64,000 nucleotides of DNA from Brevundimonas basaltis (GTDB lineage: Bacteria > Pseudomonadota > Alphaproteobacteria > Caulobacterales > Caulobacteraceae). Each line of letters begins with the position of its first letter. Within the stretch, counting starts at the first letter, position 1. The stretch spans positions 372,001 to 436,000 of the forward strand of contig NZ_JACHFZ010000001.1 of the NCBI RefSeq assembly GCF_014202075.1. Reading direction: 5' to 3'. Both the position numbers and the translations under genes were made by a program. This document shows, piece by piece, positions 25,663 to 35,224 of the stretch. The notes under the pieces are model-generated. The model saw only the letters and a list, made by a program, of their open reading frames with translations. It was not told the origin of the DNA and made no database searches.

Positions 25663-26037
25663 GTGACGCCGTTTCCGCCCAGCGAGAGCGTGGCCTTTCT
25701 TCTTGAAGGCGACGCTTCGATTTCACAGGTCGTTTTCAATGCCACGAACATGTTGTTCCGGCTGGCGAACGGCTGTCAGATCGATGTCGAACTTGGCCTA
25801 ACCTACGTGTCTGGCGCGGGCGTGGTCTTCACCTACGACAGCGAATGGTTTCGGACGGAAGCGGTCCATATCTTGCCGTTGATCGACAAGAAGATCGTGG
25901 CTGTCGAGACGGCCGACTTGGAGATGGTCCTGTCCTTTGAGAACGGCGCCAAGTTGATCGTTCGCTCTGACGTCGGACCCTACGAAGCGGGTGCGGTCCT
26001 GGGACCGAATGACTCTCGCCTTGGCTTCTACTTCTGA
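25663..26037 (+). CDS. Orphan small protein, possibly DUF6188-like
   Basis: 124 residues from the GTG at 25663, which follows TTGGAG. It is predicted all-beta: SISQVVFNATNMLFRLANGCQIDVE, a central FTYDSEWFRTEAVHILPLIDKKIVAVET, then LEMVLSFENGAKLIVRSDVGPYEAGAV. The second half, with a hydrophobic strand, a DG/NG turn, L-V-R and a GPYEAG end, is reminiscent of DUF6188-type proteins, some of which look like immunity proteins. That similarity is a weak recollection. Base composition is visibly less GC-rich than in argC and rpsI on either side, and it has no partner gene, so it looks acquired. Confidence 0.6.
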   Translation: MTPFPPSESVAFLLEGDASISQVVFNATNMLFRLANGCQIDVELGLTYVSGAGVVFTYDSEWFRTEAVHILPLIDKKIVAVETADLEMVLSFENGAKLIVRSDVGPYEAGAVLGPNDSRLGFYF

Positions 26038-26045
26038 GTGACCGC

Positions 26046-26975
26046 ATGACCCACACCATCTTCATCGACGGCGAGGCCGGGACCACGGGGCTGGAAATCC
26101 GCGAGCGGCTGGAGGCGCGCGGCGATCTGGAACTGATCCTGCTCGGCGACCGGCGGCGCGACGTCGAGGCGCGGCGCGAGGCGTTGAACGGCGCCGATGC
26201 GGTGATCCTGTGCCTGCCGGATGACGCGGCGAAGGAAGCCGTGGCGATGATCGAGAACCCGAGCGTGCGGGTGATCGACGCCTCGACGGCCTATCGGGTC
26301 GATCCGGCCTGGACCTATGGCTTCGCCGAGATGGCGCCGGGGCAGCGCGAGACGATCGCGGCGGCGACGCGGGTGTCGAATCCGGGCTGCTATCCGACCG
26401 GGTTCATCGGGCTGGTGCGGCCGCTGGTCAGCGCCGGGATCATTCCGGCGGGCTGGCCGGTGACGGTCAATGCGGTGTCGGGCTACTCCGGCGGCGGCAA
26501 GGCGATGATCGCCGAGTTCGAGGCCGGGGCCGAGCCGTACCGCGCCTACGGCCTGTCGCTGAAGCACAAGCATGTGCCGGAGATGACGCGGCACACCGGG
26601 CTGGAGCGGCCGGTGCTGTTCGCCCCGGCGGTGGGGGCGTACCGGCAGGGGATGCTGGTCGAGGTTCCGCTGCACCTGGGAGCGCTGCCGGGCTCGCCGT
26701 CGGTGGAGGTGGTGCACGGGGCGCTGGTCGAGGCCTATGCCGACGCGCGCTTCGTCGAGGTGGCCTCGCTGGAGGAGACCGAGGTCCTGACCGGGATCGA
26801 TCCGGAGGGGCTGAACGGGACCAACTCCATGCGCCTGCATGTGTTCGGCGACCGGGCGGGGGAGCAGGTGCGGTTGGTCGCCCTGCTGGACAACCTCGGC
26901 AAGGGGGCGTCGGGCGCGGCGGTGCAGAACCTCAACCTGATGCTGGGGCTGGATGAGGGCGCGGGGCTTTCGTGA
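26046..26975 (+). CDS. argC: N-acetyl-gamma-glutamyl-phosphate reductase, short (type 2) form
   Basis: 309 residues, the length of the type 2 ArgC of proteobacteria rather than the 340-residue form. It makes N-acetylglutamate semialdehyde in arginine synthesis with NADPH. IFIDGEAGTTGLEIRERL at the start binds the cofactor, RVIDASTAYRVDPAWTYGFAEM is near 78-99, and VSNPGCYPTGFIGLVRPL near 112-129 carries the catalytic cysteine. HKHVPEM near 176 holds the histidine. Usually close to rpsI in alphaproteobacteria; here an orphan gene lies between them. Confidence 0.95.
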   Translation: MTHTIFIDGEAGTTGLEIRERLEARGDLELILLGDRRRDVEARREALNGADAVILCLPDDAAKEAVAMIENPSVRVIDASTAYRVDPAWTYGFAEMAPGQRETIAAATRVSNPGCYPTGFIGLVRPLVSAGIIPAGWPVTVNAVSGYSGGGKAMIAEFEAGAEPYRAYGLSLKHKHVPEMTRHTGLERPVLFAPAVGAYRQGMLVEVPLHLGALPGSPSVEVVHGALVEAYADARFVEVASLEETEVLTGIDPEGLNGTNSMRLHVFGDRAGEQVRLVALLDNLGKGASGAAVQNLNLMLGLDEGAGLS

Positions 26976-27038
26976 TCCTGCTCCCTCAAGGGGAGAAGGG
27001 ATTGAAACCGCCAGCCTCTTCCCGACGTATCAAGGGTC

Positions 27039-27536
27039 ATGACCCACGCCCTGTCCCGCCGCCATCTGTTGCTGACCGCCGGCGCGGTCGGGCTGAACGC
27101 CTGTTCGCCGGGGCCGGCGGATGCGTCGCAGGGCCGGTATGCGAACTCGCCGTACCGGCGGATCACCGACGCCCAGTGGCGTCAGCGGCTGCCGCGGGCG
27201 GCCTGGGACGTGCTGCGCCACGAGGCGACGGAGCGGCCCTACACCAGTCCGCTGAATGACGAGGGCCGGCGCGGGACCTTCGTGTGCCGGGGCTGCGAGC
27301 TGCCGCTGTTCCGGTCGCAGTGGAAATACGACAGCCGGACCGGCTGGCCGAGCTTCTACGACGTGATCGCGGCCAATATCGGGACCAAGACCGACTTCGC
27401 CATCGGCCTTCCCCGCACGGAGTATCACTGCGCCCGTTGCCTCGGGCATCAGGGGCATGTCTTCGACGACGGGCCGAGGCCGACGGGAAAGCGCTACTGC
27501 AACAACGGCGTGGCGCTGAAGTTCAACGCGGCCTGA
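27039..27536 (+). CDS. msrB: Exported peptide-methionine (R)-S-oxide reductase
   Basis: 165 residues. The N terminus MTHALSRRHLLLTAGAVGLNAC has a twin-arginine pair followed by a lipobox (LNAC, Cys22), so the enzyme should be a membrane-anchored lipoprotein facing the periplasm. The MsrB core has two zinc pairs, FVCRGCELPLF and HCARCLGH, with RTGWPSFY near 101-108. RYCNNGVALKF near the C terminus carries the catalytic cysteine. It repairs oxidised methionine in envelope proteins. No msrA is adjacent. Confidence 0.93.
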   Translation: MTHALSRRHLLLTAGAVGLNACSPGPADASQGRYANSPYRRITDAQWRQRLPRAAWDVLRHEATERPYTSPLNDEGRRGTFVCRGCELPLFRSQWKYDSRTGWPSFYDVIAANIGTKTDFAIGLPRTEYHCARCLGHQGHVFDDGPRPTGKRYCNNGVALKFNAA

Positions 27537-27903
27537 GCACCTTGAGCGCTGACTCGATCGTGACCCCGGTCCAGACGCCGGCGATGATGATGAGCAGGCC
27601 GTAGTCGTGGCCGGGCCAGAAGATCGGCACGGCGGCGGCGAAGATGACGAAGAGCGGGAACAGGCCGGCCCAGACCGCCGTGCCGGGCGCGTCGCGGTGG
27701 ATCATCGGCGGGCGCGGAGCCTGTTTCATGCGCCGCTGGAGCATGGGGTTGAGCCAGACGAAGCCGGCGGTGGACGCGACGGCCAGGAAGGCGTTGCGCA
27801 GCAGCCGGGGTTCGGCGCCGTAGAAGGTGCTGGTGACCAAGACGAGGACGAGGGCCAGGGTGGTGGACAGCGCCAGCAGCAGATTGGGTTCGAGGCGGTT
27901 CAA
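27523..27903 (-). CDS. Membrane protein coupled to PHA synthase
   Basis: 126 residues from a TTG at 27903 that overlaps the phaC stop in a TTGA. It has four hydrophobic segments: NLLLALSTTLALVLVLVTSTF, LRNAFLAVASTAGFVWLNPML, TAVWAGLFPLFVIFAAAVPIFW and GLLIIIAGVWTGVTIESAL. RRMKQAPRPPM forms a charged loop. I do not recognise the family. Four-base overlap with phaC implies translational coupling and a shared role or level. Its 3' end overlaps msrB by 14 bases on the other strand. Confidence 0.7.
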   Translation of the reverse strand: MNRLEPNLLLALSTTLALVLVLVTSTFYGAEPRLLRNAFLAVASTAGFVWLNPMLQRRMKQAPRPPMIHRDAPGTAVWAGLFPLFVIFAAAVPIFWPGHDYGLLIIIAGVWTGVTIESALKVLRPR

Positions 27904-29885
27904 GACTTGACCTTCACATAGGCGCCGGGGGCGGGCTCGATGGGTTTCAGCGGCCCCTTGGACGGATTCCGGGCCGGGACCCAGTCGCCGGATTTGTCGT
28001 GCAGCCAGTCCGCCCAGTGATTCCACCAGCTGCCGGGATGTTCTTCCGCGCCGGCCTGCCACTCGGCGAGGGAGCCGGGCAGGGCGGGGTTGGTCCAGTG
28101 CTGGTATTTCTTCGCCGAGGGTGGATTGACCACGCCGGCGATATGGCCCGAACCGGCGACGGTCAGGGTGACGTCGGCGTTCGAGAAGGCGCGGGCCGAG
28201 CGATAGACCGAATTCACCGGGGCGATGTGGTCCTCGCGGCTGGCCTGGAAATAGAGCGGGATGGTCACTTTCGACAGGTCGACCTTGACCCCGCCGATGG
28301 TGAATTCGCCCTGTGACAGGCGGTTCTGGCCGTACATGGAGCGCAGATAGTCCATGTGCAGTTTTTTGGGCATGCGGGTCTGGTCGGCGTTCCAGAACAG
28401 CAGGTCGAAGGCCGGCGGATCCTTGCCCATCAGATAGTTGGAGACAAAGAACGACCAGATCAGGTCGTTGGCGCGCAGGGCGTTGAAGGTTTCGGCCATG
28501 GCCGCGCCGGGCAGGACGCCGCCGGCCGCGTCCATCTGCTGCTCGATCTCACCCAGCCAGTGGTCGTCGGTGAACAGCAGCAGGTCGCCGGCCTCGGCGA
28601 AGTCGTGCTGGGCGGCGAAGAAGGTGGTGGCGGTGACGCGGTCGTCCTTCCTGGCCGCCATATGCGCCAGGGCCGCGCCCATGAGGGTCCCGCCGATGCA
28701 GTAGCCGACGGTGTTGACGTGGTCGGACTTCGACTGCTCCAGCGCCTTTTCGACGGCGCGGTAGATGCCTTTCTCGAGGTAGTCGTCAAAGCCGAAGCCG
28801 GCCTTGTCGACATCGGGATTGACCCACGAACAGACGAAGACGGTGAACCCCTGGCTGGACAGCCAGCGGATCATCGAATTCTCGGGCTGGAGGTCGAGGA
28901 TGTAGAATTTGTTGATCCACGGCGGGAAGATCAGCAGCGGGATTTGCCGCTGCTTGTCGGTGGCGGGGTCGTACTGGATCAGTTCGAACAGCTCGTCGCG
29001 CCAGACCACCTGGCCGGGGGCGGTGGCGACGTTCTCGCCGACCTTGAAGCGGCCGTAATCGGCCTGGCTGATCTTCAGCTTGCCGGCGCCGCGCTCCAGA
29101 TCGGCGGCGAAATTCTGCATCCCCCTGACCAGCGATTCGCCGTTGGTCTCGGCCAGGGCCTTGAGGGCGGCGGGATTGGAGGCGAGGAAGTTGGAGGGGG
29201 AGAAGGCGTCGGTCAGCAATTTGGTGAAGAATTCGGCGCGGCGTTTGGTGCGGGGGTCGATGTCCTCGACGCTGGAGACCAGGCCGTTCATCCAGTCGGC
29301 GGTGGCCAGATAGGACTGGCGCATGACGTCGAACATCGGGTTCTCGGACCAGGCCGGGTCCTTGAAGCGCTTGTCCTTCGAGGGGGCGGCCGGGACATCC
29401 TCGCCGGCGGCGCGGCGCGTGGTCGAGGCCCACAGGTCCATATAGCGGTTGAACAGGTCGGCCTGGGCGGCGAACAGCTTGTCCGGGCGCGAGGCGAGGC
29501 CGGTCATCACCTGGGTCATGGCCGGGCCGACGTTGAACGGATCGGGCGACAGGGCGGCGGGGCGGTCGGCCTGCGACAGGGCGGCCTCGGCGATGGCGGC
29601 CTGGGCGGTCATGGCGGCGCGGGCGAGGTTGAGCGACAGGGCCTCGAGCATCTGGCGCTGGTCCGCGCCGGGGGACGCGGCGGCGGATCCGGGCGGCGGC
29701 GGGGCGTCAGCCGGCGTTTCGGCCCGGGGCTGTTCCGGCGGCGCAGCGGCGGGTTGTTCCGGCGGGGCCTTGGCCGTTGTTTTCGCCTTCGCCCGGGGGC
29801 GAGGGGGCTTGGCCGAGGTCGGACGGCCGGCCTTGCGCGGCGCGTGCGCGGCCTTTGCGGGCGGGGTGGTCGGACGCTTGGCCAT
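27900..29885 (-). CDS. phaC: Class I poly(3-hydroxyalkanoate) synthase
   Basis: 661 residues from the ATG at 29885. It polymerises hydroxyacyl-CoA into storage granules. The catalytic core shows the lipase-like box GYCIGG (cysteine nucleophile), FVCSWVNPD upstream of it, YFQASREDHIAPVNSVY with the aspartate and AGSGHIAGVVNPPSA with the histidine. About 100 N-terminal residues are an Ala/Pro/Lys-rich extension (KAGRPTSAKPPRPRAKAKT) resembling the basic tails of phasin-like or DNA-binding proteins and longer than in the usual 590-residue enzyme. Its stop overlaps a membrane-protein gene. Confidence 0.93.
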   Translation of the reverse strand: MAKRPTTPPAKAAHAPRKAGRPTSAKPPRPRAKAKTTAKAPPEQPAAAPPEQPRAETPADAPPPPGSAAASPGADQRQMLEALSLNLARAAMTAQAAIAEAALSQADRPAALSPDPFNVGPAMTQVMTGLASRPDKLFAAQADLFNRYMDLWASTTRRAAGEDVPAAPSKDKRFKDPAWSENPMFDVMRQSYLATADWMNGLVSSVEDIDPRTKRRAEFFTKLLTDAFSPSNFLASNPAALKALAETNGESLVRGMQNFAADLERGAGKLKISQADYGRFKVGENVATAPGQVVWRDELFELIQYDPATDKQRQIPLLIFPPWINKFYILDLQPENSMIRWLSSQGFTVFVCSWVNPDVDKAGFGFDDYLEKGIYRAVEKALEQSKSDHVNTVGYCIGGTLMGAALAHMAARKDDRVTATTFFAAQHDFAEAGDLLLFTDDHWLGEIEQQMDAAGGVLPGAAMAETFNALRANDLIWSFFVSNYLMGKDPPAFDLLFWNADQTRMPKKLHMDYLRSMYGQNRLSQGEFTIGGVKVDLSKVTIPLYFQASREDHIAPVNSVYRSARAFSNADVTLTVAGSGHIAGVVNPPSAKKYQHWTNPALPGSLAEWQAGAEEHPGSWWNHWADWLHDKSGDWVPARNPSKGPLKPIEPAPGAYVKVKS

Positions 29886-29962
29886 GCGGGAGGCTCCGGA
29901 GAGGACGTCAGGATCGGACGTAGGGGCTGTCGCCGCCCTTCCGCCGGGGGTCATCATGGCAT

Positions 29963-30421
29963 ATGACCGGCCCCGACATGAACGCGCCGATCCGGAAAAT
30001 TGCAGCGGTCCTGACCGCCGTCGCCGCAGGGGCCGGTCTGACCGCCTGCGCGGGCGCATTCGAGCCCCGCACCGATCCGACCTCGCCGGTGGCGCCGCGG
30101 GTCGACGCGCTGGTCGCCGCCAATCGCGAATACCCCCGCTGGGCCGACTTTCCGAAGACGCTGGAGCCGGTTCCGGAACCGGCCGCGATCTCCGCGCGCG
30201 TCGCCACCCTGGGAACGGCGGGCGGCGAGCTGGCTGCGGCGGCGGCCAGGATCGAATGGCAGTCGAACGAAGATCCGGCCGCCTTCGCCGCCGACGTCCA
30301 GGCCCGGGTGGCCGCGGTCGAGGTCACCCCGGTGACGGCGGAGACCGCCGCCGCGATCGAGGAATTCGCCCGCCGCACCCGCGAACGCGGCCGGGCCCCG
30401 CCGCCGGTCGATCGCCGCTAG
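29963..30421 (+). CDS. Small putative lipoprotein
   Basis: 152 residues from the ATG at 29963 (a second ATG at 29978 would give 147). The signal RKIAAVLTAVAAGAGLTACAG ends in a lipobox LTAC. The mature part is Ala- and Arg-rich with RVDALVAANREYPRWADFPKTLEPVPEP near 45-72 and a long helix thereafter, perhaps a coil. It is divergent from phaC and 60 bases before glpX. Unrecognised; the PRWADFPKTLEPVPEP stretch is what I would search with. Confidence 0.65.
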   Translation: MTGPDMNAPIRKIAAVLTAVAAGAGLTACAGAFEPRTDPTSPVAPRVDALVAANREYPRWADFPKTLEPVPEPAAISARVATLGTAGGELAAAAARIEWQSNEDPAAFAADVQARVAAVEVTPVTAETAAAIEEFARRTRERGRAPPPVDRR

Positions 30422-30481
30422 AAACACCAAAGGTCGCCGGGCCGACAGAATCCCGGGATCATCGTCTTCAGGAGAACGCCC

Positions 30482-31438
30482 ATGGCCGCCACGGCCCCCT
30501 ACGCTTCCACGCTGGCCGCCGACGCCGCCCGGGTCACCGAACTGGCCGCCATCGCCAGCTATGCCCAGATCGGCCGCGGCGACGAGAAGCAGGCCGACCA
30601 GCTGGCCGTCGACGCCATGCGCACGGCGCTGAACAAGCTCGACATCGACGGCAAGATCGTCATCGGCGAGGGCGAGCGCGACGAGGCGCCGATGCTCTAC
30701 ATCGGCGAGAAGGTCGGCACCGGCAAAGGCCCGGCCATCGACATCGCCCTCGATCCGCTGGAAGGCACGACGCTGACCGCCAAGGCCATGGCCAACGCCC
30801 TGTGCGTGCTGTCGATGTCGCCGGGCGGCGGCATGCTGCACGCGCCCGACACCTATATGGACAAGATCGCCATCGGGCCGGGCTACAAGCCGGGCACGGT
30901 CGATCTCGACATGTCGCCGCAGGACAACGTCCGCTCGCTGGCCTCGGCCAAGGGCGTCGATCCGCGCGACATCACCGTCTGCGTCATGGACCGGCCGCGC
31001 CACGCCGAACTGATCGCGGCGCTGCGCGAGGTCGGGGCGCGAGTGCTGCTGATCACCGACGGCGACGTGGCCGGAGTGATCCACACGGCCGAACCGGAGA
31101 CCGGCATCGACCTGTACCTCGGTTCCGGCGGGGCGCCGGAAGGGGTGCTGGCGGCCTCGGCGCTGAAATGCGTCGGCGGTCACTTTCAGGGCCGGCTGAT
31201 CTTCCGCAACGACGACGAGCGGGCCCGCGCCGAGCGCACCGGGGTCAAGGATTTCGACCGCAAATACGACCTGCACGAATTGGTTTCGAAGGACGCCATC
31301 TTCGCCGCCACCGGCGTGACCAAGGGCGCCATGCTTGACGGCGTCGTGGTGCAGGGCGGCTTTGTCACCACCCATACGCTGGTGATGGATTCCTCGACCC
31401 GGACGATCCAGCGTATCCGCACGAAGAGACCTGTTTGA
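30482..31438 (+). CDS. glpX: Fructose-1,6-bisphosphatase class II
   Basis: 318 residues. The metal-binding signature IVIGEGERDEAPMLYIGEKVG near 59-79 and IDIALDPLEGTTLTAKAMANAL near 88-109 identify GlpX. DGDVAGVI near 193 and the C-terminal RTKRPV are typical. It dephosphorylates fructose 1,6-bisphosphate in gluconeogenesis. CAGGAGAACGCCC precedes the ATG. recJ follows after 13 bases, an order found in related genomes. Confidence 0.95.
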   Translation: MAATAPYASTLAADAARVTELAAIASYAQIGRGDEKQADQLAVDAMRTALNKLDIDGKIVIGEGERDEAPMLYIGEKVGTGKGPAIDIALDPLEGTTLTAKAMANALCVLSMSPGGGMLHAPDTYMDKIAIGPGYKPGTVDLDMSPQDNVRSLASAKGVDPRDITVCVMDRPRHAELIAALREVGARVLLITDGDVAGVIHTAEPETGIDLYLGSGGAPEGVLAASALKCVGGHFQGRLIFRNDDERARAERTGVKDFDRKYDLHELVSKDAIFAATGVTKGAMLDGVVVQGGFVTTHTLVMDSSTRTIQRIRTKRPV

Positions 31439-31451
31439 TGGGGCCGGTCTG

Positions 31452-33254
31452 ATGGCCGACGGGGGAAGCCTACCCGCCTTCCTGGGGGTTTCCCGCTCGC
31501 TGTCTGGACGCGCCTGGCGGCAGAGGCCGGCCGAAGCGGGGCTTATCCGCGCCCATATGCAGGCCCTGAACCTGGAGGAGCCGCTGGCGCGGGCGCTGGC
31601 GGCGCGCGGGGTGCGGGCCGACCAGGGGGCCGATTTCCTGCAGCCGACGCTGAAGGCGCTGTTCCCCGACCCGTCCAGCTTCATGGACATGGACGCGGCG
31701 GCCGAGGCGATCCTCGACGCCCTGCAGACCGGGGCCTCGATCCATGTGTTCGCCGACTATGACGTCGACGGGGCCTCGAGCGCGGCCCTTCTGGTGCGCT
31801 GGTTCCGGGCCATGGGCGCGGACCTGCCGATCTATGTGCCCGACCGGATCACCGAGGGCTACGGACCGAGCCCGAAGGCGTTTGATACGCTGAAGGCCTC
31901 CGGCGCCGATCTGGTCGTCACCGTGGACTGCGGCGCGGCGGCCAATGAGGCGGTCGCCCATGCCTCGGCGATCGGGCTGAAGGTCGTGGTGATCGATCAC
32001 CATATGATGCGGGAGCATCCGCCGGTGTGCGCCGCTGTGGTCAATCCGAACCGGCCGGGGTGCAACTCCGGGCAGGGCAATCTGGCGGCGGCGGGCGTGG
32101 TGTTTGTCCTGCTGGCGGCGCTGAACCGCGAGGCGCGTCGGCGCGGGATGTTCGGGGAGGTGAGGGAACCGGACATCCGGCGCTGGCTGGATCTGGCCGC
32201 CATGGGGGCGATCTGCGACGTCACCGGCCTGACCGGCTTCAACCGGGCCCTGACCAGCCTCGGCCTGCGCGTGATGTCCGAGTGGGGCAATCCTGGTCTG
32301 AGAGCGCTGCTGGCGGCGGCGGGAAGCGAGCCGGGACCGGCCAAGTCGAACCACGCCGGCTTCATCCTGGGGCCGCGCATCAACGCCGGCGGGCGGATCG
32401 GCAAGTCGGACCTTGGCGCGCGGCTGCTGTCGACCGACGATCCGCACGAGGCGATGGCGCTGGCCCAGGAGCTGGACGCCCTGAACATCGCACGGCGCGA
32501 GGTCGAGCGGCAGGTGACCGATCAGGCCACCCGGATGGTCGAGGCCTCCGGCGCCCACGCCGACGGCTCGGCCGTGGTCGTCGTCGAAGGCGACGAATGG
32601 CACCCGGGCGTGGTCGGCATCGTGGCCGGACGGCTGCGCGAGCGCTGGCGCAAGCCCGTGGTGGTGATCGGCGTCGATGCGGTCAACGGGGTCGGCAAGG
32701 GCTCGGGCCGCTCGCAGCCGGGCATGAACCTGGGCCGGGCGGTGCAAGCCGCCTGGGAAGCCGGGGTGCTTATGGCCGGCGGCGGACACGCCATGGCGGC
32801 CGGGCTGACCGTGAAGGCCGGCCGGATCGGCGCGCTGCGCGATTTTCTCAACGACCGGATGGCCGGCGAGCAGGCGGCGGCCGAGGCGCTGGACGGCGTG
32901 GAGATCGACGCCCTGATCGATCCGGGTGCGGCGACCCGGCCCCTGTTCGAACAGTTCGAGCAGCTGGCCCCGTTCGGACCGGCCAATCCGGAGCCCTTGT
33001 TCGCCCTCGAGCATGTCGCGGTGCGCGAGCCCGTGGCCATGAACGGCGGCCATGTGCGTTGCCGGCTGGTCGGGGCGGACGGGGCCTCGGTGAAGGCCAT
33101 CGCCTGGCGCTGTGCGGACCTGCCGTCGGGCAAGGCGCTGCTGGCGGGGCAGGGCGGGCTGAGCGTGGCGGGGCGGCTGAAGGCCGACGACTGGAACGGC
33201 CGCCGCGGCGTTCAGTTGGAGATCGAGGACATCGCCGATCCGCGCATGGCGTAG
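31452..33254 (+). CDS. recJ: Single-stranded-DNA-specific exonuclease RecJ
   Basis: 600 residues. DHH-family motifs are present: IHVFADYDVDGASSAALLVRW near 96-116, VVTVDCGAAANEAV near 155, and VVIDHHMM near 178, which carry the manganese-binding aspartates and histidines. GPRINAGGRIGKSDLGARLL near 298-317 and the DHHA1 part SGRSQPGMNLGRAV with GGGHAMAAGLTV follow. It degrades single-stranded DNA 5' to 3' in recombination and mismatch repair. A downstream ATG near 31557 is possible, but the assigned start keeps conserved residues. Confidence 0.95.
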   Translation: MADGGSLPAFLGVSRSLSGRAWRQRPAEAGLIRAHMQALNLEEPLARALAARGVRADQGADFLQPTLKALFPDPSSFMDMDAAAEAILDALQTGASIHVFADYDVDGASSAALLVRWFRAMGADLPIYVPDRITEGYGPSPKAFDTLKASGADLVVTVDCGAAANEAVAHASAIGLKVVVIDHHMMREHPPVCAAVVNPNRPGCNSGQGNLAAAGVVFVLLAALNREARRRGMFGEVREPDIRRWLDLAAMGAICDVTGLTGFNRALTSLGLRVMSEWGNPGLRALLAAAGSEPGPAKSNHAGFILGPRINAGGRIGKSDLGARLLSTDDPHEAMALAQELDALNIARREVERQVTDQATRMVEASGAHADGSAVVVVEGDEWHPGVVGIVAGRLRERWRKPVVVIGVDAVNGVGKGSGRSQPGMNLGRAVQAAWEAGVLMAGGGHAMAAGLTVKAGRIGALRDFLNDRMAGEQAAAEALDGVEIDALIDPGAATRPLFEQFEQLAPFGPANPEPLFALEHVAVREPVAMNGGHVRCRLVGADGASVKAIAWRCADLPSGKALLAGQGGLSVAGRLKADDWNGRRGVQLEIEDIADPRMA

Positions 33255-33291
33255 CGTTTCGGACCGATGACGATTTCTGCGGCAAAGCGGG

Positions 33292-33320
33292 TTGCACGCC
33301 GCGGAATCGGCGGCTATATC
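33292..33320 (+). promoter_or_regulatory. Promoter of tRNA-Glu
   Basis: TTGCAC (33292-33297), a 17-base spacer and TATATC (33315-33320), ending 18 bases before the tRNA. It is a strong housekeeping-type match. Confidence 0.7.
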
Positions 33321-33338
33321 GCCGCTTCCCCGCGCCGC

Positions 33339-33413
33339 GGTCCCTTCGTCTATCGGTTAGGACGTCAGGTTTTCAACCTGAAAAGAGGGGTTCGATTCCC
33401 CTAGGGACTGCCA
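33339..33413 (+). tRNA. tRNA-Glu (anticodon TTC)
   Basis: 75 bases with CCA encoded. Acceptor GGTCCCT/AGGGACT pairs with one terminal wobble, the anticodon stem CAGGT/ACCTG surrounds TTTTCAA with anticodon TTC, and the T-arm is GGGGT/CCCCT style with TTCGATT. Confidence 0.96.
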
Positions 33414-33577
33414 CGCGGGGCCTTCCCCACATGTCTGGTCGAGGCCTCTTCCAGAGGTCTTGTCGCGCCGCGCGCGGTTCCGATCACCGGTTCCGGGGGG
33501 CGGCCGCATCACCCGTTTCCCCAAGGGAAGGCGGCGCCTCCCGCGTGCGGCAATCCGGCCAGGACGGGCAATAAATG

Positions 33578-33610
33578 TTCGCCTCCGGGGCGAAATCGGC
33601 GTTTTTGTCT
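33578..33610 (+). terminator. Possible terminator upstream of the cold-shock gene
   Basis: TTCGCC (33578-33583), TCCGG and GGCGAA (33589-33594) form a perfect 6-bp stem, followed after ATCGGCG by TTTTTGTC. The T-run is offset by seven bases, so it is a weak terminator at best. The rest of the 33414-33678 gap shows no gene. Confidence 0.3.
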
Positions 33611-33642
33611 TTTCCGCCGTTCACAGAACCATGTTAAACTAG

Positions 33643-34242
<600 letters not shown>

Positions 34243-34345
34243 CGGCGTCAGGCACGCTCGCGCCCGGCGCCGCGCCACCCTATGCTGGGGGCTTGCCGCG
34301 CGCCCGGATCGGCGCAAATTGCGCGGATTGTTGCTCAAGGGTGGA

Positions 34346-34822
34346 ATGATGTTGGTTCGTCGCGGATTTCTGGCCGGAGTCGCCGGCCTTCTCCTCCTCG
34401 CCGGATGCGCGGGAGCGGGCACGGGGGCGGGGCCGAATGGAGAGCCGCTGGAGCCGCTGACGGTCGTGACGGCGACCGGAGAGCACCACTTCATGGTCGA
34501 GATCGCCGACGACGAGGCGGAGCGGCAGCGCGGCCTGATGCACCGCGACGTCCTGCCCGACGACCGCGGCATGCTGTTCCAGTTCCCGGATGTGGCGGAG
34601 CGCAGCTTCTGGATGCACAACACGCCCAACTCTCTGGACATCCTCTACATCGATCCCTACGGCCGCATCGTCTCGATCGCCGAACGGGTGACGCCCAACT
34701 CCGACGCGATGATCCCGTCGAACGGACCGGCCAGCGGCGTGCTGGAGATCCGCGCCGGCCGGGCCGACGAGATCGAGGCCAGGCCCGGCGACCGCGTCCG
34801 GCATCCGTTCTTCGCCCAATAA
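34346..34822 (+). CDS. DUF192 lipoprotein
   Basis: 158 residues with a lipoprotein signal (RRGFLAGVAGLLLLAGC, lipobox LAGC). The mature domain is DUF192: TATGEHHFMVEIADDEAERQRGLMHRDVLPDDRGMLFQF near 44-82, FWMHNTPNSLDILYID near 90-105, GRIVSIAERVTPNSD and a final VLEIRAGRADE. Members are common exported proteins of unknown function. AAGGGTGG precedes two consecutive ATG codons; either could start it. Confidence 0.88.
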   Translation: MMLVRRGFLAGVAGLLLLAGCAGAGTGAGPNGEPLEPLTVVTATGEHHFMVEIADDEAERQRGLMHRDVLPDDRGMLFQFPDVAERSFWMHNTPNSLDILYIDPYGRIVSIAERVTPNSDAMIPSNGPASGVLEIRAGRADEIEARPGDRVRHPFFAQ

Positions 34823-34828
34823 GGCGCG

Positions 34829-34857
34829 TTGCGGCGGCGGGCGGCGCGTGGCAAAGA
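34829..34857 (+). promoter_or_regulatory. Promoter of tRNA-Pro(TGG)
   Basis: TTGCGG (34829-34834), a 17-base spacer and CAAAGA (34852-34857), 15 bases ahead of the tRNA. The -35 is the same as for the other tRNA-Pro, the -10 is weaker. Confidence 0.4.
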
Positions 34858-34871
34858 GCGCCGCTCTGGAT

Positions 34872-34948
<77 letters not shown>

Positions 34949-35224
34949 CACAATCTCGACCGGCGAGCCCGTGTCAGGGCCGGAAGTCGCCGGCCCCAAT
35001 CCATTTCATGAATATACGGAAGAAGAAGCCGGTCCGCGCCTTGGGTGTGGCCAAGCGAGCTTTTCGACCACCGCCCCGGTACATCCGTACAATCACTGGC
35101 TGCTCTCCCAATCGGAGGACAACACCAGAACCGTGTGGCCGGTTCCTGTGTCGGAGGCCGGACAGAACGGTGGGGAAGGTCGGGCGCCCGGCGGCCTCGG
35201 CGAAAGCGTACCGGCAGGTCACCC

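Noticed and set aside
28356..29966. 536-codon plus-strand open frame opposite phaC
   Set aside because: It is a mirror of the phaC codon pattern in GC-rich DNA, with Gly/Val/Arg-rich low complexity and no recognisable domain.
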